Source of the DNA: Cryoendolithus antarcticus | Taxonomy: Eukaryota > Ascomycota > Dothideomycetes > Cladosporiales > Cladosporiaceae | DNA length: 36,175 bases | Direction: 5' to 3' | NCBI GenBank assembly: GCA_002077065.1 | Contig: NAJO01000102.1 | Location: 1 to 36,175 of the forward strand | In this document: one piece after another, positions 1 to 9,379 of the stretch | Layout: each line of letters opens with the position of its first letter | Position numbering within the stretch: position 1 is the first letter of the stretch | Translations under genes and position numbers: made by a program | The notes under the pieces: generated by a model | The model's database searches: none | Told to the model about the DNA's origin: nothing | The model's input: only the letters and a program-made list of their open reading frames with translations

Positions 1-99
1 CCTAACCCTAACCCTAACCCTAACCCTAACCCTAACCCTAACCCTAACCCTAACCCTAACCCTAACCCTAACCCTAACCCTAACCCTAACCCTAACCCT
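1..99. repeat. Telomere, CCCTAA repeats
   Basis: About sixteen uninterrupted copies of CCCTAA open the window, so the first base is at or very near the physical chromosome end. The C-rich strand reads 5' to 3' into the chromosome, as expected at a left end. The run breaks at CCCTCTCTTCC, where subtelomeric sequence begins. TTAGGG-type telomeres are standard in filamentous ascomycetes. Confidence 0.98.
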
Positions 100-123
100 C
101 TCTTCCTACTATTACTACTATTA

Positions 124-177
124 CTTACTATTACTATATTACTTACTATTACTATATTACTTACTACTACTATATTA
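124..177. repeat. 18 bp tandem repeat next to the telomere
   Basis: Three adjacent copies of an 18 bp unit built on CTTACTATTACTATATTA lie at 124-141, 142-159 and 160-177; the third differs by one base. A related stretch ending in TATTACCTCCGCCCT recurs at about 802-826, so this is also a dispersed subtelomeric motif. All copies are free of CA/TG. Confidence 0.85.
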
Positions 178-230
178 CCTCCGCCCTTCCCCGCCGCTAG
201 TAAACTTCGGATCCCCGGCTACTCCCGCTA

Positions 231-304
231 GATACCGTATTAACTACCGGATACCGTATTAACTACCGGATACCGTATTAACTACCGGATACCGTATTAA
301 CTAC
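231..304. repeat. 19 bp tandem repeat, 3.9 copies
   Basis: The unit GATACCGTATTAACTACCG is repeated without any change at 231-249, 250-268 and 269-287, with a 17-base fourth copy at 288-304. The perfect identity contrasts with the heavily mutated surroundings. It suggests either recent expansion after RIP or a unit with no CpA left to mutate. Confidence 0.92.
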
Positions 305-340
305 ATTCCCTTTTATATTCCTACCTCTTTATAACTACGC

Positions 341-790
341 CGTAACTACTATTATTCCTACGCTACTATTCTATAACCGCTATTGTTCTATAACCGAGAT
401 TAGTAAAGCTATAAACCCGCCGTACCTACTACTACCCTCTAATTTTCGCCTCTCGTTTACTATACTATAAAGTCGTAGCTACTCGAAATAGCGTAGCAAA
501 ACTATAGAGAATAGCTTAGAGTAGCTCTTACGTAGTCTAGGGCTAGCGCCGCTTTAACTAAAGAGGTATTACGCGCGCTTAATAAGAAGCGTAGAGCGCG
601 AGGGCTTCTTACGGCGGCCCTAGTATAGTTTAAAGCAAGTACCGCTATACTCGAGGAGGTAATACGTATAATAGACGACGAGAAACAAAAGGAGATCCTT
701 ACCGGTCCCCTCGAGTAGTCTAGAGCTAGTACCTCCGTAGCCGAAGAAGCACTACGCGCGATTAACGAGGTCGAGCCTCTAGAGTAGTAG
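341..790 (+). pseudogene. RIP-killed ORF fragment, unknown protein
   Basis: One forward frame reads as a protein-like sequence to the double TAG at 785-790, interrupted only by TAG and TAA codons of the kind RIP makes from CAG, CAA and TGG. The best part (about 461-784) is rich in Lys, Arg, Glu, Ala and Leu, for example EEVIRIIDDEKQKEIL, and looks like an amphipathic helical or coiled-coil segment. I do not recognise a family. No ATG start is visible, which is expected because RIP turns ATG into ATA. It could be part of the same former element as the larger pseudogene downstream. The call rests on frame coherence only. Confidence 0.4.
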
Positions 791-997
791 GGTTACCTAT
801 TATTACTATATTACCTCCGCCCTCCCTTTCCGAAACCTTTATCGCGAAGCTTACCTATTACCCGTTAGCGCCGCCCCGCTACCTCTAAGATTTTGCTCGT
901 AATATAGAGACTAAATAGGAACGACGCTAAGTTAACTAGTATTCTAAAGGGGAGCTAAGTTAGCATGGTCGTCGTAATCTAGGGAGGAATATATATA

Positions 998-1099
998 GAC
1001 GCGCCTTCCTTACCTAATTTAATAGACCGTAGTCTAGGAAATACTAGGTCGGTCGTACCTTCCCTACCTAATTTAATAGACCCGGGTCTACTAAATTAG
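998..1099. repeat. Inverted-repeat block upstream of the dead gene
   Basis: The sequence at 998-1028, running from GACGCGCCTTCC to AATTTAATAGACC, is repeated in part at 1055-1083. It ends in a 32 bp near-perfect palindrome at 1068-1099 (13 bp arms around CCCGGG, one mismatched pair). A reverse-complement relative lies at 4684-4706, on the other side of the large pseudogene. This pairing suggests terminal or subterminal inverted repeats of an old mobile element, though RIP has blurred both copies. Confidence 0.5.
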
Positions 1100-1599
1100 A
1101 ACCTCGAGTATAGACTATTAGGCGTAGTTATGTTATAGTTAATACTTAACCGCGATATTAAAAACATTTAGGATATAAGATTAGTCGGTCTTAGATAGGT
1201 ACTAAGACCTTACTAAGTAAGTATCGTTTACGGATCTAGTAAGGCGTATTAGTACTAGCGTACTACTTTACTAAATATAGATAGTAAACTTTACTTCCTA
1301 CTTTTATTTACTAAGACACTAACTTCACTTCTAAGATAGTAATTCACTTTACGACAATTCACTTCGCGATAAACAATTTACTTTATAATCGCCGCCTCCC
1401 GCTACGGCCGCTCCCGTTTTTACCCTTAGCGGACTACTTAAGATACGCCCCTCCGCGCTACTTTCTAAGAACACTCTAACTTCTTTATTATCTTCTTCGA
1501 CCGACAATACTATACTAACACTAAATACTAATACCGTACCGCCCTTATATATATACGACTACTAACCGCCTCTTCCCGTAACTACCTCTACCCCCTTAC

Positions 1600-4500
1600 C
1601 GCCCCGCCGCGCCCCTCTCTCCCCCTACGACCTTCGTTATACCTTCCTTCGGAGACCTCGTCCTCGCTAACCCGGAACTTAATAGTATGCTTAGCGAGTA
1701 GCTTATTATAGTTACCCCTTAGATTACCGCGTAAATAGTTATTAATACTATTCGATCGATCCCGGACGTCTAGACCCGTAGCGAGATAATATATAATATA
1801 ATAGGCGTACTAGATATAGTAACGGAGACATTTTATAAGGTAGTAGCGCCGTTCTAGGATACGTTTAGCAACGACTAGAATCTATAGACCTACGTTATAG
1901 GCCTACTCGGCTAAGAGGTAGGCGAAGTACTAGGTAATTTAAAGGCGAGTAGATAAGTAACGAGGGCTATACGCGACCGTATTAGCCTAGTCGAGGTATA
2001 CGTTATAGGCCTTATAGCTAAAGTCTCCCTCCCTAACTTCGTTACTTACTACTCCGCCGCCCCCCTCTTCGTATCCGGTAACGTAGCTAAGGTAATACGC
2101 ACTCTCTTCGGTAGAGGAGCCGACTAACCTCTCTCTATAACTAGGCGCCTTAACGTAGCTATACTCCTACGCCTTAGTACTAGGAAGAGTAGGAGGGGAA
2201 TTAGTTAAGTATAGCGTACCCGCGGACTTATTACCGTAGACATTAGTACCGCCCTTAGTAATTCCGGGGAATTCTCTTAGAAGCTAAATAAGGCAATCTA
2301 GTAGCCGTACGGTTAGTATAAGACTACGATAGAGAGCCTATTCCTTACTCCGGCTATAGAAACGTCTCTCCTAGTAGAAGTTACTCGCGCTATTACCCTT
2401 CCTCCGGATACGGCTCTAAATAGTTTCCGTTAGGGAGTACTATAGGGTAGTTCCGTCTCCTCTATCGTAGGCCTAGGCCCGCCCCCTAGAATTCCCTAAT
2501 CGATAGCTTTTCGCGATAGTCCCTCTAGTACTCCTAACCCTCCTATACGCTACTACTAGCCCTCTACCTACGCCGGTCTCGCCGACCTCTACTATAGGGT
2601 TAGTAACCTTCCGGTTACTCCCTCCGTTACTAGCGCCCCGTTATATATATCGGCGTTAACCTTTACCGGCTCCTCCCTCTCTTCGGCCCGTACTATCGAC
2701 GATCCTTTTGCTCCGTAGCCTACTACGCCGTCCTATACTCGTCGCTAGTTATCTACCTCTCGTTCTTAGACTACCCCTCGCTAGACTCCTATCCTAGAGT
2801 CCGGTATATAGTCCTCCGGTAGCCTATCGTCTAGAGGAAGTAGAGGCGCTTTTACGGAAGACGAGGGCTCTATCTTTTAAGGAAGCAATAGCCGTAAGTT
2901 CGAGAGTAAGATAGAGAAGGTCTATAGTTATAAGAAGAAGGATCTCTCTCCTAAGGTAATTTACTACCTCGGCCTAACGAAAGAATAAGGCCTACGCTAT
3001 CTACTCGATTACGAGGCCCGCCGTCTATTCCTTTACGGATTCTTCGGTACTTAGTCGGCTACTACCTCCGTAGGCTATAATTAGTACCCGGTATGCTCTA
3101 AGTATACCCGCTTCCTCGCTAGTATCCTTAGACTCTAGGTTAGGTCCGCTACTAGCTAAATCCTCTACGACCGGATAAAGGACTATCTTACTACCGTATA
3201 CTAGAAAGGATAGTCTAACCTATAGGAGTAGCGGCCTTTCTACTTTACGAAGACTAGTCGCGCTACCGTCCCCTCCGACGAGCTTAGGCTATACCGATTC
3301 CCTATTATAGTTAAGTCCGGGTATAATAAGGTTCGTTAGAACTACGACCTTCTCGGCGACCTATACTACGGGAATATACGTACTAACCTAGTCGGCTTCT
3401 TTAAGAACTATAGACATATAAGTTCGACCTCGGTAAGCTCCTTAACGAGTATAAGAGGAACGGTAACGTTATTATCCCCGACGCCTTCGACTAGATTAAG
3501 AGAGACAAGGAACTAGTAGAGATAATCGGTAAAGAGTTCGACGTATATTACTAGTACTAGCGCCGTATTAACGGGAAAGCTAATAAAGGTTAGTAGAGGA
3601 ATATATACTATTCGATCGTTTAGTAGATCGTACGCTACGATCCTATCTACTACCTATTCTACGTCGCCTTTCGCGAGGACCGAGTATTAACTCTTGTCTC
3701 CGCCCCCTACTATACGAAGAATTAGTTTAAGGGCGATCGTACTAGGTTCCGCTATATCGATAGCAATATCGAGCTTATAGGTATAGAGAACTAAGGCTTT
3801 ATATAGCTATAGAGGAGTATAGCCCTACTCGAGGAGTTCTATAACGATTATACTAAGGGTATGCTAAAGATATACGCCGGTAACCGCCTAAAGACCTAGG
3901 CTAAGAGATATATTTAGAGAGGGCGCGGCAACGAATACGTTAATTAGATTAACGATAAGCTTCTTACCCTAGGCGACTTAGGGGGCTTCGGTACGAAGTA
4001 GACGACTTAGCTATACCCTACCTTCGGTATCCGCCTCTCGTACCCTACTCTACCGCATAGGGCTCTCGGGCCTAAGGCTAAGCGCCCTCGTCGTAACATT
4101 CTACCGTAGTTCGCTCGCGTGCGCCCTAGCGACTAGGAGACGCTCGAGGTAGCCGATAGACCGTCGTAGAGCGACCTTAACTAGGCCTACCGCGACCTTA
4201 CTATCCCTAGCCGTACTATATCCGGCCTCGCCTATAAGTACGGTACTCCGCCCTACCCCTTCCCTCCTTAGGAGAAGCTCCCTAGCCTTAGTACTCTCTC
4301 CGATACTATAATCGTATAGCGTAAGTATACCGACCCCGCTATTATCCGCGAGTAGGATATCCTCTTTAGTAGCGACGCTAAGGCTTTTACTAACTACATT
4401 ACGACGTAGAGGAAGAAGGCCGCCGCTACCTAGAAGGAGAACTTCGCTATACTCGAGAGGAACGAGCGACTAATCTTCGGTAATAAGTACTCCTACTTTA

Positions 4501-4622
4501 CTAATAAAGGCAACCTCGATAAGCGCCCCGCGGCTATAGAAGGTGTCGGTAACCTTACTAAGATAGCGATATAGTACGACGATACTAAGAGTATACTAGC
4601 GGATAGCGAGTATTAGGTATAA
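1600..4622 (+). pseudogene. RIP-killed large gene, dioxygenase-like C-terminus
   Basis: A coherent forward frame runs from about 1600 (possible ATG at 1687; the true start is uncertain because RIP removes ATG) to about 3400. It shifts by one frame near 3400-3429 and continues to stops at 4614-4622, roughly 1000 codons in all. Internal stops are TAG, less often TAA, as expected from CAG, TGG and CAA. The first part is helical, the middle is Ser/Thr/Pro-rich, and the last third is globular. There FRYIDSNI (near 3740-3780) looks like an HxD iron motif with His mutated to Tyr, followed by LPHRALGPKAKRPRRNILP (near 4060-4110), which supplies a later His and Arg, then SGLAYKYGTPPYPFPP. From memory, this pattern matches a family of large ascomycete hypothetical proteins that look like Fe(II)/2-oxoglutarate oxygenases. 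The family match is unverified; the pseudogene call is firm. The frame change could be a real indel or a lost intron. Confidence 0.75.
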
Positions 4623-4668
4623 TTATAGGGCGATTACTATAGGGAGGGGGAGGCTTATCGTAGGGCTA

Positions 4669-4706
4669 ATTTACTAGACCACCGGTCTAGTAAATAAGGA
4701 GGCGTC
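4669..4706. repeat. Palindrome and inverted repeat downstream of dead gene
   Basis: ATTTACTAGACC at 4669-4680 is followed after three bases by its exact reverse complement at 4684-4695. The stretch 4684-4706 (GGTCTAGTAAATAAGGAGGCGTC) is an imperfect reverse complement of 998-1028, matching GACGC, CCTT, ATTTA and TAGACC with small gaps. It lies about 50 bp past the end of the large pseudogene. Confidence 0.5.
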
Positions 4707-5923
4707 GTATAGAGATAAGCGGCTACGGTAGCTATACTTATATAGTACTAGGGTACACTACGAGGTAATAAGGGTGCGACGGTGAAGCAGCGAGAGAGAG
4801 ATTAACCTTCTTTATATATAACTAGACTATACTATTACCGTAAGGCCTATAGCCTTTATACTATATGTTTAGACTATACTGCCGACTTCCGACTCCGATT
4901 AGACACTACCTCCGAACCGCTCTCGTAGGTAGGACGCTCCGCTCCTACTATAGTATCTAAATTTCTTTACTATAGTAGGTATATTAGTAGAGATACTAAG
5001 GTTTCTACTATCTATTAGTAGATAAGTAGATAGATCCTTCTTTATATAAGGAAGGAGCTATATAGTAATAGAATTACTCTCTCTAGAACCTAGCCCTACT
5101 AAAATAGACCTAGATAATTAATTACTACTCTAAGCTCTACTATAAGAGGCGCTAGTAAGAATATTATAGCTCTATAGTAGTTATTCTACTCTCTACTTAG
5201 ATTAGTACTATAAAAGTTCTCTCTATACTATTATACTCTACTAAAGCTATAGTTATACTATTAGCTATATATATAAGAGGTCTATATACTCGGATTTAAG
5301 TTACCTAGTCTATATCTCTAGAAGTTGTCCCGGAATATAATCTCTACTATAAAAATTCTAATAGGTATATCTCTACGGTTACTATTCGGTACTAGGTAAT
5401 ATTATATACTTAATATACTATCTAATACTAGTAGAATCGAATACCGAACTCGGATTAAAGTTGCCTATTCTATATCTCTAGAACTTATCCCGGAATACGA
5501 CCTTCTATACTAAACTTATATCCCTTCTCTATTAACGAGTTTCTATAGGAACTCTATACTATTAGGTACTTAATATACTATTTTATACCTATAGAATTAA
5601 ATGCCTTACTTAGATCTTAGTTACCTAGACCCTATCTTAAGAACTAATCCCGGAATTTAATCTCTAAATCTCGATATCCTTACCCTAGTAACTTATTATA
5701 TTTAGGTAGTAACCCTATAAGGTTTTATGCTTTTTAGACTATATAGAACCCTAGGAATCTTTCTATCGATTTAGAATCTAAAGACCCTAACGTTTAAGCT
5801 ACTAAATTAGTAGATATAAAAATTTCTAGGGTTTTTAAAAAATATTTCTGTGGTTTTATAAAAGACCACAAGTAGTATACTGTTAGGGTTCCCGGCACCC
5901 TTTCGCACTGCCCCTTCCAACGC
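4707..5923. other. Gene-free stretch and RIP boundary
   Basis: Apart from the 160 bp repeats, no coding frame is supportable here. A 50-base patch at 4751-4800 keeps several CA/TG dinucleotides. The end of the RIP zone is sharp: an imperfect palindrome with arms TGTGGT and ACCACA lies at 5849-5870, and a lone GTTAGGGTT lies at 5882-5890. Normal CA/TG usage starts there, just before the 3' end of the transporter gene at 5924. Confidence 0.6.
5288..5720. repeat. About 160 bp degenerate tandem repeat, 2.7 copies
   Basis: Three blocks start at about 5288, 5448 and 5608, each with the order CGGATTTAAGTTACCTAG-like, TATATCTCTAGAA-like, ATCCCGGAATA-like, then TACTTAATATACTAT-like segments. The spacing is constant at 160 bp and the copies have diverged strongly. 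The third breaks down after about 5720. No protein frame is evident. It is typical of subtelomeric satellite-like repeats that have been through RIP. Confidence 0.7.
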
Positions 5924-8023
5924 TTACACCTTCGGTCCGAGCACGGTGATCGCAACTCCCTTCTCGTTCCCCTCTCCAATGCTCGGTGTAGACGAAGCCG
6001 TGTCGTCGACCACCTGCTCTAGCGCCTTGCTCTTTCGCTCCCTCTGAGCCAGGTATGCAATCGTAGAGAAGACAATCACGTTGAATCCTGCGACGACCGC
6101 CGCTGCACGATTGCCAGGCGTGACGTTGGGCTGATGGATCTGCTGGAACCACACGAGTGGAACCCAGGCGGTGAATGTATCTGGTCATGTCAGCAGATGC
6201 GGAAACGTATGCCTGAAAGCTTTGACGTGACTCACATTGGAGTGTGTTCATCGCGGCGGCTGTGAATGCGCGCTGCTCAGCGTTGTGCGAGATGCACTCA
6301 GTCATCCATCTGAGGTCATAGGTCAGCGACACTCTGTCACACGGCTCACGGCATCACTCACGCCATAGTCAGCGGCACCATACTGCCTCCGATCGAGGAG
6401 ACAATGTACAGCGGCGCTCGGTGAGAGAACGGACCAAAGACAGGAGTGACAACCAGCAGGACAAAGACGATGATGGCGACAAGGTTCGAGAAGAGTATGA
6501 TAGGGTATCGGCGACCCTTGAGTGGCCCATCAGAGATCCAGACAGTGGTCAACGAGTAAACGGCGGTGAAGGCATTACCCAAGGTCGGGTACTCGTTCTG
6601 GATGGAGCGTCAGCCATCAAGCCAGTGGCCCATGAGACATATCTACTCACAATCTGAGCGATACTGTACACCATCGGCTTCCCCTTCTTGTTGTGCGCCT
6701 TCAGCCAGAAGACGAACGCTGTGAAGGGTTGGCTGCCGAACGGCTGCATCACTGCGTCAAGGTCAGCAAGCCGTACCATTGTTCGCAGCCAAGAGTACTC
6801 ACTGAAGATGAGAGTGAACAGGAGCGTCTGCCATGAGGTAAAATACCCTGCGATGGTCTTCACGCTGTATGGTGTCCCTTCCGGCTTGCGCCCTGCCCTG
6901 GCCATGCGGCCTTGTGCGATCTTGACGTCCTAGTGAGGAGTGATCAGCATCGTCCGAATGCGCAAGACGAACCGCAGACGCACCCGAGCAGTGAACAACC
7001 AGTTTGGCTTGGCCGTGCCAGGTGTGTCGGGCAGGCAGAAATAGGCCAGGATAGCGACAGGGAAGGAGATTACGCCGTTGATGACTGTAGAGATCAGCAC
7101 GAGGCCCGGTTAACGTCCATGTTCACCGCTCACCGAAGAGCCACCTCCAACCCGGCAGCCCAGCATGCCCGTTGAGTCCACTGTAAATACCGGCTTGGAG
7201 GAAGCCGCTAAAGATCGCGGCGATGGAGACTGCGGACTGCAGGATGCCATTGCGCTTGCCGAGTTCACCTGCACGAGTCAGCTGTGACTTCGCGGCAACG
7301 TAGACGCGCGCGACACTTACGCTTCGTGTACCAGCTGCCAAGGATGTAATACAAGGCCGGCCAGTATCCAGCTTCGAACAGTCCGACGACAAAGCGTATG
7401 CCGAGGAGCGCTCGATACGACTTTGCGCCGGGAAGTGCGAAGGTGAAAATGGTCCAGCCAGTCTCAAGGAACGGAATCCAGACTATGAGCTATGTTAGTG
7501 CGAGTCGTTGCTGGGTTTTGATCTTGCTTACTGTGCGCCGGCACCCGGGTTAAGATGAAGTTGGACGGCTGCGACGCGGTTGGTTAGCAACGCTGCTAGC
7601 CGCAGGCGACTAGTCACAATGCTGACCCATTGACCGATGATGTACCCGACGGTCCAGGACAAGATTATGTAGTTGTACTCATTGCCGAGCAGGCCCAGGT
7701 CCTCCTTCATACCGGAGACGAAAGCATTGGTGATGTTGCTCGTGTCGATCTACTACTGAATCAGTATGGCCCGTAAGGTCTGTGTGTACGAAGACGAACC
7801 CATTTGATGAGCATGCCCAGGGTACCGAATGTGAGAAGAGAGGCATCGAGCTGCGTGGATCATGTCAGACGCGGAGGAGCTTCGCGACACTACAGTTGTG
7901 TACTTTGAGAAGGAAGCGACGCTCTTCCTTCGAGACATCTGCTGAGTCCCAGAGCCATCCTCGCCATGAGCTTGGAGGATCGTTCTGCTTGAGAACAATC
8001 GGAATCTGGCCGACTTCTGCCAT
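5924..8023 (-). CDS. MFS transporter, Liz1/pantothenate-vitamin type
   Basis: Major facilitator of the plasma-membrane anion:cation symporter group (Liz1/Seo1/Vht1/Dal5 relatives), which import vitamins and small organic anions by proton symport; the substrate is not determinable here. Twelve exons: 8023-7904, 7850-7800, 7749-7627, 7568-7532, 7482-7321, 7268-7134, 7084-6984, 6929-6803, 6751-6651, 6597-6362, 6309-6236, 6180-5924. All eleven introns are 49-58 bp with GT..AG ends. They join in frame to a 507-residue protein, normal for the family. Family hallmarks include WIDTSNITNAFVSGMKEDL after the first membrane segment, GNEYNY, YTKRELGKRNGILQS, and the SGFLQAGIYSGLNG loop. The start ATG gives MAEVGQIPIVL. 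The gene appears intact although its stop lies about 40 bp from RIP-mutated DNA. Confidence 0.9.
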
Positions 8024-9379
8024 CCTGAAGGTGAAAGAAGACTAGGAATGTATGTCACAGCGAGAAAGCGCGAGAGTATAGGGGCTTACAATCCTCGAGT
8101 ACAGCACTACAGGGAACAGATGAGATATGTACTTCCCTTTGCTTGTCCTCGCGTGGTACGGGTACAACACCATTCGCGACCCACGAGATCGATGCAGACT
8201 CGCGACCTTACCTACCGAGCGCTTGGTAATCTGGCTAGACCCTCGAGATAAGGCTGTCGTGTGTCCAGTAAAAGGTGGGCTTAGTTTACTAGACATGGCT
8301 TCGACGTTGCGAGCCCCTTGAGTTCGCAAGGGGTGGCGCAATTGACGTGCTACAGCTCGCGTCCGAAGGGAACAGCAGCTGACCAGAAGTGGGGCTCGAC
8401 TGGGACGACGGAAACTGTAGCGAGGATTCAAGCTCATGTTCATCGGCTGAACTCGTTAGTAAACCTGTGCCGTATGAAAGACTGTATGCGGATGAAGTGA
8501 GTGATTTGTGCTCAGTCAGTGCCTGCCACAATTCAGAAGTACAACAGAGGTGCCCTTGGAGAGCGCAATTGCTAGCCTTGCGAGCGTTGTAAGCCTCCGC
8601 ACCAAGGGTGAGATCCATTGCAGTCCAATGGAGGTCGATATGACGGGTGCTGCCGAGCTCCCCATGAACTCGACGCCACATCAATGTCGCGCCATGTACC
8701 TGCATCTCGCGTGCTCGAAGTCTCGCGTACAATCAATCATCTTAGTCTAGAATGGTAGGATGGAGTCCATGTGCGACGCCGTACATTCGCCTGGAACAAT
8801 TTGAACGGTCTAGTATAGTCTGGTATGGTCTGGTATGGTTGGCGAATGTCGAAGTGTGCGAGTCTTGCCTTCGATCTGGTAGCGTGAACATATGCCACTT
8901 CGAGATCATCCGATCTCGACTGAGGGCTTGGCCTGGGGCGACGTCCGAGACGGCATTGTGGGTATTCCAGCGATGTTTTCTCTGTGGTTTGCACTTGCCC
9001 GTGCTGGACATCAGCGCGGTGCGCACCTTGGCCATCCGAGAGGCTTGCGCTGGTGGATCCTCGTCGAGTCTGCGACGTGCGCTTCTCGCGGCCTGCATCA
9101 TCTTGAACATTACATTTGACGTAACCTGAATGGCTCTAGGATTCCAGTCATGGACATGGGCAGCGGTCGATTACGGGTGTCGCATTGTCCGTCGACACTG
9201 GGTAGACAGTTGCTTCGAAGCTGAGAGGTCGCTGACTAAGCCGACATTCACGACCATGAACTTGAAACTCCTCAATCATTACTGCATTTCACTCCGACCT
9301 ACTGGGCTTCGCCGCTTGACGGAGATCGCGCAAGACCGGGTAGAAGACATGCGATTTGACACCATTGTTCATATCACGC
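8024..9379. other. Intergenic, no supportable gene
   Basis: About 1.36 kb lies between the transporter start and the WD40 gene's end. Several medium open frames overlap on both strands, but none joins into a recognisable protein or shows conserved motifs. A short helical-turn repeat, three 10-base units of the form GTCTGGTATG, lies at 8808-8837; the first unit carries TA in place of TG, as a light RIP-like change would give. The part next to 8023 should contain the transporter promoter. Confidence 0.5.

Larger units (their letters stand above)
100..5880. other. RIP-saturated subtelomeric region
   Basis: Across nearly 5.8 kb the dinucleotides CA and TG are almost missing, while TA is extremely common and CG is plentiful. 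This is the signature of repeat-induced point mutation, which converts CpA to TpA on both strands of duplicated DNA. Because CG is untouched, the GC content stays moderate rather than collapsing to AT-rich. Rare CA/TG survivors (for example near 965, 3090, 4119 and the 4751-4800 patch) are probably later mutations or escapes. No intact gene is present, but dead coding frames are visible at 341-790 and about 1600-4622. CA/TG usage becomes normal at about 5850-5890. Confidence 0.9.

Noticed and set aside
231..304. CRISPR-like array from 19 bp repeats
   Set aside because: The units are head-to-tail with no spacers, next to a eukaryotic telomere.
100..5880. Telomere-linked RecQ helicase or Starship captain (DUF3435) as the dead gene's identity
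   Set aside because: I saw no helicase motifs (GxGKT- or DExH-like) and no tyrosine-recombinase R..HxxR..Y pattern in the readable frames. The C-terminal motifs point elsewhere.
8742..9129. Overlapping ORFs of about 120 codons on both strands
   Set aside because: Neither has recognisable motifs or splice partners. Long open frames on both strands at once are common in GC-rich fungal DNA.
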